A stretch of 64,000 bases of DNA from Glebionis coronaria (taxonomy: Eukaryota; Streptophyta; Magnoliopsida; Asterales; Asteraceae), in contig CM046878.1 in assembly GCA_025667525.1 (NCBI GenBank), positions 101,695,237-101,759,236 on the forward strand. Reading direction: 5' to 3'. Positions 1-11,005 of the stretch are shown piece after piece (within the stretch, counting starts at the first letter, position 1; every line of letters starts with the position of its first letter). A program made the translations under genes and the position numbers. Below the pieces are notes generated by a model. The model was given only the letters and a program-made list of their open reading frames with translations, ran no database searches and was not told the DNA's origin.

Positions 1-550
1 CATATGCCGATGTGAGACGATAAAACTTAAGCAAATATCATATGCTGAAAAAAATAACGGGCTCAGCTCGTAGTATACTTATAACCTTAATCACTAAAAG
101 AAAACGTGACAGGATCATTAGTCAAATAGATCGAAGCCTACTTAAAAGTACTACCATCATCATAACATCATTACAAAAATCGGGCCTTTTAGCCACGATG
201 AGGAGTCGTGCCATAAAGTCGTTTTTCCACAACAAGTCTTTGCTAAAGTATTGATTTGTATTTCAATGAAGGACTCCATCAAATGTACTTCTGATCATAT
301 GAACCACTCTCAACTTTAAAAACAATAATCTACTCTTTTTTTACATGTGATTAAGCTACTGGTTTACAAATTCTTTTACTACAAGAAGAATGTGGCAGAA
401 TTTTGTTTTTGCCGATTAATCTTGCGCCACTACCTTTGCGTTTTCATGTGTATTTGAGACAAGAGTGGTAATCTTTTTTTCAGCAAGCAAGTACTTTAAC
501 TTGCAAGTTTTTCAGTTTGACTAGAAAGTACTATGACTTGCAAGAGAATA
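1..550. repeat. diverged duplicate of the block upstream of the first DUF26 gene
   Basis: Positions about 40-215 match 10838-10996 over most of their length; both carry the words AGTATACTTATAACCTTAATC-like and ATCGGGCCTTTTAGCCACGA. Positions 487-545 resemble 12925-12980 (repeated AAGTACTTT..GACTTGCAAG). In the second copy the two parts are separated by the foldback element at 11006-12903. No coding sequence is supported; the 70-codon frame at 42-254 lies in the duplicated block and its reading is not kept in the other copy. Confidence 0.6.
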
Positions 551-2450
551 ATATCCCCGTACCTCAATGATTTTATCAGAGCTTAATTATTACTTTGTAC
601 TCCAGTTTTAATTAGTTACATCCAAATTATACTCCTGATGTTTGAGAGTTGATGGTACGATAGTATCGATAAGTTGCACCATTTTTTGCTCCATAAGAAT
701 TAAGAGAAAAAAGAAGAGATTTATTTAACTTAAAACACATACTTTTATTGATAATTGGTTCTGTATTTATAACCGATCCACCTAAAGACGTTTCCTAATC
801 AAACATGGATTAATATGGGAGACATGCCCTTAGCCCATTCACAAAGTCTTCATGCCACTTTGGTGCCTTTCTGGTCCGCTTCTCACTGTGTCACAGGTTC
901 TTGCTATGGATTTCCAGGATCGATATGATCAAACAACACAGCCCTTCATCATCATCATCAAATCATTCAGAAAAACATAAGAACAAAGAAGATGGGATTG
1001 AACCCTAAAATAATCTTTCTGATATATTGAATAAAAAGGTTGAATTACAAAATTCCTAATCTATATATAAGGTATGAATCGGTATGATTGCACCCTTTCT
1101 ACATAAGTAATCGACACAACCTATTCTAATGTTACATTCCTTTCGTAACCGTCAAATTTCCTTAATTGGGTTTGCTTGGCCTGCGGCCCAAACCAGAAAT
1201 ATATGGGCTTATAGGGTCTTAATTGAAAAATCAGTATATAAATTAAGTCACTAGTAGAGTGTTTGTTTTGTGCTTAAAACGACTTTCCAGAAAAAGTCAC
1301 CTATAGAGTCTTCATATTAAGTTCATGACTTAATTCATTATTTTACAAATTTAGCCTCCAACTTCTTCTCTTATTTAATTTAAAAGGGTATAACAATAAT
1401 TTTCTTTAATTCAAACACTTTATTTAGCACATGAAACAAACAGTAATATAACCATCTACAAATAGACATTTAATTTTTCAGGACTTATTAAAAAAACTAA
1501 ACAAACAAGCCCTAATAAACTAAACCGCCTTTTGGCCTACAAGTTTTAATGGGCCTAGGGCTGACCATCAGCTCGTACCGGATCAGTATAAGGTTGGACT
1601 GGATTTGAAATGGTCTAAAATCTCGGACAAAGGACCGGATTGAATTGGTCTAAGCTAGTTCGATTCGGTATTCGGTCTAGTCTAGTTTTATTATTCATTA
1701 TCGATGGGTTTTTGCTAAAACCGAATTAGACCGGCCGGATCAAAGACTAAAATGATCAAAACTCCACGAACTAGTCCAAAACCTCGAACCGAGGACAGGA
1801 CCGAAATTATCCGATTCGGTTTGGGTCGATGGTCCAAACGCGCACCCCTGCTTTTGATCATTGTTTTAAGATAATTGTTTTCTTTACAAATAAGCGGTGT
1901 TAATCTTCTTTTTCAAAGTTTTTAAGATTTAGTAGAACGCTCCATTTAAGACTCAATTGTTAAAAAGTAGTTGTAGCCTCTATGCCATCGCGCGACTTTG
2001 CCTTCACGCGTAGAGCCATCTTGGCCTCTGCGCCCTAGAAGGTGCGTTCAACAAAAACTAGCACTTCACACTTTTTTCTGGAAACAAGACTTAAACACAA
2101 TGGAACCACATTGCAAACTGATAATCGACATTCATTCATAATTAAAAACATTGTTGAAGTATGAAATACATGTACTTAAAAAACCATAAGAAGACATAAC
2201 TTCATCAACCATTGGGTGTTGTCCCAAACAACCATTTTGACCCATTATAAACTCTATGCATCAGATGGCCATTTGCACCCTACACACATTTGACTTGGAA
2301 AACGTTTGAATACACAGTATTTGAATTTACAATGTAGTCAAACCAGATATCAAGACAAATACTAGGTCTATTGTACATCTTGCTAATAATGGTAAGATAG
2401 AGTGACTAGTAACAGATGAGAGAAGCCAAAGTAGGAAATAATAGTTGGGT
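551..2450. other. intergenic, no gene seen
   Basis: No long frame. There is a short CAT run near 949-965 and, on the minus strand near 1050-1065, a TATATATA stretch followed by LTR-like AT-rich sequence, possibly an old LTR, but I could not find ends. A TIR-like element lies at 1557-1849. Confidence 0.4.
1557..1849. mobile_element. possible TIR element with AGGG(C/G)TG ends
   Basis: The left end reads AGGGCTGACCATC and the reverse complement of the right end reads AGGGGTGCGC..GACCATCGACC. The interior is rich in CCGG/GGTC words and in CGAACC/GGTTCG. Two elements with similar ends lie at 38015-38505 and 38514-38813. No convincing target duplication is visible here, so the ends are approximate. 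Confidence 0.35.
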
Positions 2451-2479
2451 CACAACAACACCTTGTCAAGCAAGTATCA

Positions 2480-2957
2480 ATAACTCAGAGCCGCAGACTG
2501 CACAAAAATGATGTTGTACTATTTGTGATCTCATATTCAATAACTTGCTATTTTTATCAGTAAAAAAAATTGATCTCATTTTGATATGGACATAAGTAAG
2601 TCTTTTTAACTTGAAAAGATATATATTACCAACATAACATATCAAAAAGTTTCGTTAACAGCATTGAGATTGCAATTAGTGTCGAGCTTTTATCAACCTC
2701 TTCAACTTGTCAAGCTCGACCACGTTGTTAGAAATTGTTGTTGCTACGGTGTGACTTCGACTATCACCCTTCCCCCATTTTTTTGGAAAAAGTTCGGAAT
2801 ACATCATAATTAAAAGAAAAAGAAAATTCAATAGTAACTATTTCTATTTATTCGGGTCACATTAACACATCGGAGCTGCGAGACTGCACAAGAATGATCG
2901 ATTTATGATCACAAATGTAGTAATCTACCATTTTATCAGTCAATAAAACTGAGATAG
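2480..2957. repeat. two diverged copies of DUF26-gene 3' flank
   Basis: 2490-2640 and 2870-2957 share a GACTGCACAA(A/G)AATGAT word and a TTTTATCAGT(A/C)A word. The second copy continues across the Copia insertion into 8951-9060. Similar sequence (GATAAGTAAG..TTCTTAAC) lies downstream of the second DUF26 gene at 14205-14240. This fits local duplication of gene flanks. Confidence 0.4.
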
Positions 2958-2962
2958 AGTAT

Positions 2963-3404
2963 TGTAGAAAAGATTACAAAGATCAAGATATTCAACCAAC
3001 CACCCCTTTTATTCTTTTATTAACCGCCTCAGGCTGTTACTTCAAATGTAACACCTGGGTTTTTGATCGTACTTACAAAAGAAAGGAAATAAAGCAAAAG
3101 ATCAAAACAGATTGATCTAACCAACAATGGAACGATTACAAGTTTTTAGAGAGAGATAATATGAAAACTGCGTGTAAATAATAAGCTAACAATGAGCTTA
3201 TATAGCCTCCAATAACTAACCCTAACAGCTTCTTCAACTTGAGCTCTTAACCCCCTTTATCTTTACTCAACTTGTCAAAACGTGCCTGCATATAAACACA
3301 AATAATAACACTAGAAAATAATTACAATAACCATACCTGTACTTACCTTTTATGCATTAACACTCCCTGAGAGTTGGTTTAGTATTTGATCATTATTCTT
3401 AACA
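2963..3404 (-). repeat. Copia-1 3' LTR
   Basis: 442 bp, ending at the AGTAT target duplication on the left. It differs from the other LTR at five positions (two near 3020-3025, then near 3164, 3289 and 3363). A TATATAAGC box on the minus strand (about 3196-3204) is the likely promoter. The pol frame runs 55 bases into this LTR before its stop. Confidence 0.95.
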
Positions 3405-6400
3405 CTCCCCCTTAAACCAACTCTGTAAAGATCAAATAATCCAAGACCTTCACAAAACTTTTGATGTTCAGCAACACATAAACCTTTGGTAAAGATATCT
3501 GCTATATTATCAGTAGACTTAACTTTAATAGTACTTACAACCCCAGCTGCAACCTTTTCTCTTAAGAAAAAGAGTTCAATCTCAAAATGTTTAGTCCTCT
3601 CATGAAATACAGGATTAGCAGCTATCTGTATTGCTGAGCTATTATCACATCTCAATGGAACAGGTAACAATGGATTAATATTAAGTTCAGCAAGAACTTT
3701 CATAATCCACATTACTTCACAAGTAACACTATTCATTGCTCTAAATTCTGCCTCAGCAGAGGATTTAGACAACATTGACTGTTTTTTACTTTTCCATGAC
3801 ACTAAACTGTTGCCCAGGAAAACACAGTATCCAGTCACTGACTTTCTTGTAAGCTTACACTTTGCCAAATCAGAATCCACATACACACCAAGATTAAGAT
3901 TATCACTCTTGTTAAAAGTAATTCCCTTTCCTGGTGAACCTTTTAAGTATCTTAAAACTCTAAATGCAAGCTTCAAGTGTGACTGCATAGGTGCATGCAT
4001 ATACTGACTAAGGACATGAACAACATAACTAATATCAGGTCTTGTATGAGTAAGATAAATCAGCTTGCCTACTAACTTTTGATAGTTGTTAATACCTTTC
4101 AATGGTTTATCAACAACAACACCTTTATTCTTACTGTTTATTCCCTCTTTAACATCAATAGGTGTTCCACATGGCTTACAAGCCAACATTCCAAATTCAG
4201 TAAGGAGTTCTAGGCAATACTTTCTTTGAGTTAAGTAAAGAGAAGTATTGGATTCAAGAACTTCAATACCAAGAAAGTATTTGAGTTTGCCAAGATCTTT
4301 AATCAAGAACTTGGTACTCAAAAATTTCTTAAATTTATCAATTTCTTTTATATTATTGCCAGTTACAATAATATCATCAACATACACCAATAGTATAATA
4401 AAAACTCCATCTTTATTTTTAATAAACATAGAAAAATCATTTTTACTTTGTGTAAAATCATTTTCAATTAAAACAGATGTAAGTTTTTCAATCCACTTCC
4501 TTGGTGCCTGTTTTAAACCATACAAGGACTTAACCAACTTACAAACTCTTTGATCATTTTTATCAAAGTAACCATCAGGCAAAGTCATATAAACATCTTC
4601 TACTAAATCTCCATATAAAAAAGCATTATTTATATCTAATTGGTATAAAGGCCAATTATTATAAACAGCTAAAGTTAAAATGCATCTAACAGTTACAATT
4701 TTAACTACAGGAGAAAAAGTTTCATCAAAGTCTATACCTTCCCTTTGGTTATACCCTTTAGCTACAAGTCTAGCTTTGAATCTTTCAACTTCTCCATTAG
4801 ACTTGTATTTAACCCTATAAACCCACTTACAACCAATAGGTTTTCTTCCTACTGGAAGATCAACAAGAATCCAAGTTCCATTTCTGTTTAAAGCTTCCAT
4901 TTCTAAGTTCATGGCCATAAGCCATCTTATATCTTTAGAAGCTTCAGAAAAGGTTTTTGGTTCAACAATTTTGTTTAAGCTAGTAGAAAAATTGTAATTC
5001 TCTTTACTAAGACAAGAGTAATTAACATATTTTTCTATACCATACTTAACACTAGCATTCAGTTTATAATCAGCAAGCTTTTTTGGTACAACAACTTTTC
5101 TAGATGACCTTCTAGGATTATCCAAATCATATCTGTCTGGGGAAACACTTGGACTTTCAAAAATATTACCAAAATCTTGATACTGACTGTCATCACCCTC
5201 AGAATCACTATTATTTTCATCAAGTGTTGCATTATCATCTACATTACTGGTGGCTTCTGCTAGTTTACCATCATTAAGCTCACTACTACTTTTTCTAGTA
5301 TCACTAGCTTTTTCAGTACCTCCTAGTAATGTATTGTCTATGCCCTCACTATTATTCTATACATTATCTCTCTTTTCATCATTGGGATCATATGACATTG
5401 ACTCATTATCATCCAAGTTAAAAAAGTTTAAACTGTCTTTATTTTCAAAACTCATAACATATTCACTATTTTCAGACCCATTCTTAAATGGAAACACTGT
5501 TTCATAGAACTTAACATCTCTAGAATAGAACACTTTTCTACTCTCAAGGCTATAAAGCTTATAACCTTTTTTGTCACTAGAATATCCAATAAAGACAGAC
5601 TTTTCAGACCTAGATGAAAACTTGTCATTGTCACTCAAAACATTTGCAAAACATAAACACCCAAAAGTTTTTAATAAAGAGAGATTTGGTTCATTTTCAT
5701 ATACTAATTCATAAGGTGACTTCCCAGACAAGACAGAACTTGGAATCCTGTTAATCAAGTAAACAGCAGTAAGAACACAATCAGTCCACATGTTCTAAGG
5801 TAATCCCCCCTGAAACATGAGGGCTCTAGCAACATTTAACAAGTGCCTATGTTTCCTCTCAGCAATACCATTTTGCTGAGGGGTATATGGACAAGAAGTT
5901 TGATGAAGTATTCCATTATCTTTACAAAATTTATCCATGTTATTATTGATAAATTCTGTACCATTATCACTTCTAAATATCTTAACCTTTTTCCAAATTG
6001 AGTTTTAATCAAATTTACAAAAACAGTTATATTAGAGAATACTTCATCTTTACCTCTTAATAAAAACAACCAAACAGCTCTACTATAGTCATCAACAACA
6101 GTAAGGAAAAACCTAAAGCCTTCTTTACTTTGAACTCTATAAGGACCCCACACATCCAAGTGAACCAACTCACCAACACTTTTGGTTTGATGGTCACTTA
6201 GAAGAAAGGGTTCTCTAGTTTGTTTGGCTTTATGACAAACATCACAAATATTGTTTTCAATTTTATCAATTTTAAGTTTGTCTTTTAACAAATGTAAAAC
6301 CTTATCTGATGGATGACCAAGCCTATTGTGCCAAACACACTTAGACAAACAACATTGTGAAATATTATTTTTATAAAACTTCTTACCTGTATTAAGAAAA

Positions 6401-7899
6401 TACAATCCATTTATTTCATTACCAGTCCCCACTAGAGTCTTTAGAACAGAGTCCTGAATGTCACAATAGTTTTCATCAAAAATAACTCTAAATTTACTAT
6501 CTTTGTTTAACTTGTGCACAGATAGAAGACTAACTTCATATTCTGGCACAACTAAAACATCATGAATAGAAATTTTATCAGTTAATTTTAAACTGCCTAT
6601 ATGAGTAACAACAGCCTTAGTTCCATTTGGATGACCAACAGTCATATTTAAATGAGACACATTAATTACATTGTACATATTAATAACAGTATAAGTCATA
6701 TGTTGACTAGCTCCTGAATCAATGATCCAACCCACATACAACTTATAAGTTTTAATATGAGTATTATGATTAAAAAACCTTGAAGTACAAAAACTAAAGG
6801 CACAATTTATACCTGCTACATTTGCAGGAATGCCATTAACTCCAGATTTCTCACCAATTAAATCCAGCAATCTTTTAAATTTTTCATCAGTAAAGGAATT
6901 AGATGAACAACTATTAGATTGATCTTTTGAACCTGGAGTCACATGATTACTAGCACCTTTGTTAATAGTATTCCAATTATTATTAGAACCATTATTCTTT
7001 TTGAAATTAGGTGGATATCCAACAAGTTCAAAACACCTATCCACAGTATGACCATTCATATTACAATGAGTGCACACCAAATTAGGCCTATTAAGCTTTC
7101 TAGCCTGATTATTACTAGTATTTCAGTTATTATTAGACCTATTGTTAGGTCTTAAAGCAAAAGCAGTATTCCCAGCCTTTGATGTACTTTGGGATTGTGA
7201 ACCTCTATGAGATTCATCCCTTGACAGAGTAGCAAAGGCTCCCTTAACATCAGGAAGAGGTTCAGTAGTGAGTATAATACTCCTTATAGGAGCATACACA
7301 TCATCTAACCCCATAAGAAACTGCATTAACTTGAGCAATTGATTATGTTGTTTAAGCAAATAAGCATTCTCACAAACACACTCAGGTAGATTAACTAAAG
7401 AGTCATATTGCCTCCACAAGCCATTGAACTTGTGGTAATACTCAGACAGAGTAGAACCAGATTGAGTAAGTGAATGTATCTTATAATGCATATTAAAAAT
7501 AACAGAACCATCTTGCTTACTATAAGTTTCTTCTAATTCATCCCAAACAGTTTTGGCATCATCAGAAAAAACTTGACCCATATAAACATCTTGTGAAACA
7601 CAACCAAGAATCCAGTTTAAAACAACAGAATTACATGTTTCCCATTGATCTTGCAAAAAACCAGCCCCTTCAGGTTTAGGTAAATTTCCATCAATAAAAC
7701 CAAGTTTATTTTTTGTATGGATAGCTCTTGAAATAGCAGCTCTCCATATCTTATAATTTTCAGTTCCTTCCAATTTAAACCCAATTAAAGGGACACCACT
7801 AGTGTCACTACTACGCAAGTAAAGAGGATCAAACATATCAATATCATTATTGTTTGATCCTCCTCCCTGTTCACTACCCTTGTCCTTTTCAGGATCCAT
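3350..7899 (-). pseudogene. Copia-1 gag-pol polyprotein, three stops and one frameshift
   Basis: Read from 7899 downward: gag (258 codons), a CX2CX4HX4C zinc knuckle near 7075-7034, protease WIIDSGASQH near 6730, the integrase HHCC finger (WHNRLGHP..CDVCHKAK) and D-D motifs, reverse transcriptase YVDD near 4385, RNase H (SSAEAEFRAM) and a final ADIFTKGL. Breaks: TGA at 7123-7125 between gag and the knuckle; a one-base loss in an A run near 5995 inside integrase, which shifts the frame; TAG near 5792-5794; TAG at 5357-5359 before reverse transcriptase. The last 591 codons from 5125 to 3350 are open. All three stops could come from C-to-T change (see findings). Confidence 0.93.
3405..3418 (-). 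other. Copia-1 polypurine tract
   Basis: On the minus strand GGTTTAAGGGGGAG abuts the 3' LTR. This is the expected place for plus-strand priming. Confidence 0.8.
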
Positions 7900-8491
7900 A
7901 ACACAAAACCAATTAAGAAGGAAAGCAAGAACATAATAAACAAACTATCACAGACAACCACCTTATATCACCACAACAACCAACAACTATCTAATCCCCT
8001 CGACACCTAATCCCACTAAACAATGAAAAATAAAGAGAGAGAGCGTGAGATAATACTATCACGCGCAGCAATAACCAAGAGTATCAAGATCAAGATGATC
8101 TTTAACCAAAGCAGCGGAAACAAAAAACCAATACAATAACCTGCAGGATTAGTACACAAAATAACAAATACCAAATCAAACTTACCAAGATTAACAAACC
8201 CCAACTTCTGAATTTGGGGTTTTTAATCAGAAACAATAAAAGAACACAATTAATCAACAATTATGTTGATTAACCACTTATATAAGCAAAATACCCAAAA
8301 ACCCCCAAAAATTGACAAACCCTAATTTTTGGGGAAAACTTAATCGGTCAAGAATCTGATCAATTAACACCAAGAATCAATCGATTCACCAAAAACAATA
8401 ACCAGAAACCCTTTAATTCACAAAAAACCCCAAAATTTTTAGAAACCCTAATTTTGAAAACAATCAAGATCTTCGTATCATAGCCAACCAG
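7900..8491 (-). other. Copia-1 untranslated leader
   Basis: About 590 bases between the primer site and the gag start at 7899. It is AT-rich, with repeated AAACCC(T/C)AAxTTTTGG-like words, and has no frame of note. Confidence 0.6.
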
Positions 8492-8503
8492 GCTCTGATA
8501 CCA
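8492..8503 (-). promoter_or_regulatory. Copia-1 primer binding site (tRNA-iMet)
   Basis: TGGTATCAGAGC directly follows the 5' LTR on the minus strand. It is the standard complement of the 3' end of plant initiator-Met tRNA used by copia elements. Confidence 0.92.
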
Positions 8504-8945
8504 TGTAGAAAAGATTACAAAGATCAAGATATTCAACCAACCACCCCTTTTATTCTTTTAATAACTGCCTCAGGCTGTTACTTCAAATGTAACACCTGGG
8601 TTTTTGATCGTACTTACAAAAGAAAGGAAATAAAGCAAAAGATCAAAACAGATTGATCTAACCAACAATGGAACGATTACAAGTTTTTAGAGAGAGATAA
8701 TATGACAACTGCGTGTAAATAATAAGCTAACAATGAGCTTATATAGCCTCCAATAACTAACCCTAACAGCTTCTTCAACTTGAGCTCTTAACCCCCTTTA
8801 TCTTTACTCAACTTGTCAAAACGTGCCTACATATAAACACAAATAATAACACTAGAAAATAATTACAATAACCATACCTGTACTTACCTTTTATGCATTA
8901 ACAGTCCCTGAGAGTTGGTTTAGTATTTGATCATTATTCTTAACA
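8504..8945 (-). repeat. Copia-1 5' LTR
   Basis: 442 bp, same length as the other LTR with five substitutions and no indels, followed by the AGTAT target duplication at 8946-8950. A TATATAAGC box lies on the minus strand near 8738-8746. Confidence 0.95.
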
Positions 8946-9115
8946 AGTATCATTTTATGAAAAAGGAATTCAAAATAGAGAAATCTAAAAAGTTTAAGCA
9001 TATAATCAACATGAAAAGAGATGACCATCATCACAGCATAACATAAAGTTCATTAATAACCCTACAATAAGCCATAGTTAACTAATCCTAACGACTTTGG
9101 TCTAGATATTTAGCT

Positions 9116-10262
9116 TTATGATAACACGAACACAATAATCGTCAGCATGAGTGCCACTACTCCACCAACGTTTCCACCATAGCGATCTCCACCATCTGCA
9201 ACCAACAAATCAAAGAAGTCAAACTTAATTCTCTGCCGATTTTTGTTACTATAAATTGTTTAGTATCAAAATCCAAAAGAAATAAATAAATAATAAATGG
9301 GGCGTTGTTACATTATAATGGTGGTTGGGATTTTCTACTAACCAATTTATTTCTTACAGTGATGTGTCCTAACCAAATTATGCATAACGTTTTTCCAGAA
9401 ATTATGCGTCGGCATACTTTTTCATAAGTATGTTCGTTTTCCGTTGTTCTTAGAGAACGGAGAACATCACTTTTCCAAATGGATTTACCAAACAGTTATA
9501 TGCCTCCACAATCAAAACAGAACCACACTCTAACTAAACAAGTACTTGCTAATTTACTTGACATTGAAACTTACCAGAATAACTAATATAACACTTGTGA
9601 AGATAAACATCACCGGTATAAGAACTACCGCAATCCGCCTGAGCAAAGTCGACAACAGTCTTCACACAATCTGCACAATCATCACTGCCAAGATTACTTT
9701 CACACTGTCCCAACACAGACACATAAACCGGATCATAGTCATAAAAATGGTAAGATCTTCTAGCAAAGTGCCCTTTGTTCCCAACCCTATCTACCAGCTC
9801 CTTCAACGCGTCATTCTTGGCCATATCAACATGTGTTCTAGTTCCAGCCAGAACCCCACATTTTTCATGCCATAACCGATTCGTCGGTGGGTAATCAATA
9901 TGGTAAATATCAACCTCGTACCACATGTAACACCCGACAAGTTGTGCTCTAGCACCACAACATGATGTTTGGATAGTGTTTGTGAGCTTTTGGACACAAG
10001 TGTTGCATTGAGTGTGAGATAAGTCACCGCGACATTGGTAGAGGCCTGTTATGTTAGTGACGGTTGTTTGGAAAAAGTTGGTGGTACTTGACTGACATAC
10101 AAGTGTTGTGAAGAGGGCGTCAAGTGGTAAGTTGGTTCTTTTGTTTTGGAGTGTTTGGTTGTAAGAGCATGTTTTGTAGACGAAAGCTGTGAGGTCGGTG
10201 GTGGCGGTGACGGAGTTGGTGGCCGAAGCAAGGAGGAAAAGTAACAAGAGGAGGAGAGCCAT
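9116..10262 (-). CDS. DUF26 cysteine-rich repeat secretory protein (PDLP-like), copy 1
   Basis: Two exons, 9575-10262 and 9116-9195, joined over a 379-base GT-AG intron (donor G|GTAAGT, acceptor TTGCAG|AT); 255 residues. I chose the ATG at 10262 because it begins a signal peptide (MALLLLLLFLLASATNS) and lies about 40 bases below a TATATAAA box; the longer frame from 10337 would cross that box. Two Gnk2-type DUF26 domains follow, each with CX8CX2C (CRGDLSHTQCNTC and CESNLGSDDCADC). Exon 2 encodes a Gly-rich linker and a hydrophobic tail (VVALMLTIIVFVLS), suggesting a membrane-anchored extracellular protein. Plasmodesmata-located proteins have this layout, but the usual short cytosolic tail is missing here. 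A close paralogue sits at 14480-15490. Exact function unknown. Confidence 0.88.
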
Positions 10263-10298
10263 TTTCTGTATGTGTGTGTTTGAGTGGTATCTTTTGGG

Positions 10299-10308
10299 TT
10301 TATATAGG
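10299..10308 (-). promoter_or_regulatory. TATA box of DUF26 copy 1
   Basis: CCTATATAAA on the minus strand about 37-46 bases above the chosen ATG, implying a very short 5' leader. Confidence 0.6.
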
Positions 10309-10837
10309 AAGATGTTAAGCTTATAATTAGCATGCAATCTTTAAAAGAAAGTACTCTATATGATTATGTAATTTTTTTTATGTTTTCCATATTGATAAAT
10401 TTCAACAAATTAAAAGTAAGTTGTGTCTTGTTTGCTATTAAAGAACTTCCAGGATTTAGTTCAATTCTATTTGAGCCATATTTGTGATACTCGAGTTTGG
10501 CTCGCAAGTTATTACTTAGACCCGGACACGATTCATTGGAGGAGGGTAACAGAAACAGGGTGATTTTAAAGTCTTAGTAATTTACATGTTTAGTCATTTT
10601 ATCATTGAATTAAAAAAAACATGTAGATGTATTTAGTCCACGGTAAATAAAACTTCTCTTGCTAAGCAGGATTAGAGGTACAAATTACCTTTTCCTAAAA
10701 ACCGTAAAGTCTAAAATTAGGGAATTCATACGTCGTTTTGGTATAGTCACAGTTTTGAGCTATGCCCCCGAATACCATCGAGTCATATTTCATTAGCTGA
10801 TACGAGAACATACTAGCTATATGTGATGCGCAAGAGC

Positions 10838-10996
10838 AAATGCTGAAAAAAATTACAAGCTCAGCTCATAGTATACTTATAACCTTAATCACTAAAAGAT
10901 AACATGACAGAATAATTAGTCAAATAGATCGAAGCCTACTTAAAGATATTACTATCATAACAAGAATCGGGCCTTTTAGCCACGACGAGGAGTCAA
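10838..10996. repeat. duplicate of window positions 40-215
   Basis: Shares GCTGAAAAAAAT, AGTATACTTATAACC, ATAGATCGAAGCCTACTTAAA and CGGGCCTTTTAGCCACGA-type words with the left end of the window. It lies about 580 bases upstream of DUF26 copy 1 and stops at the foldback insertion; the related tail resumes at 12913. Confidence 0.6.
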
Positions 10997-11005
10997 AATA
11001 TAGTA

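Larger units (their letters stand above)
2963..8945 (-). mobile_element. Copia-1: full-length Ty1/copia LTR retrotransposon
   Basis: A 5983-bp element lying on the minus strand. It has 442-bp LTRs at both ends with 5 differences between them, TG..CA-type termini (TGTTAAG..TTCTACA in element orientation) and a 5-bp target duplication AGTAT at 2958-2962 and 8946-8950. The primer site next to the 5' LTR matches initiator-Met tRNA (TGGTATCAGAGC). The domain order gag, protease, integrase, reverse transcriptase, RNase H is that of copia. It inserted into DUF26-gene flanking repeat DNA. The reading frame is broken, so the copy is non-autonomous although the LTRs are young. Confidence 0.95.

Noticed and set aside
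10263..10337. Upstream ATG at 10337 for DUF26 copy 1
   Set aside because: It lies above the TATA box and would put 25 residues before a good signal peptide.
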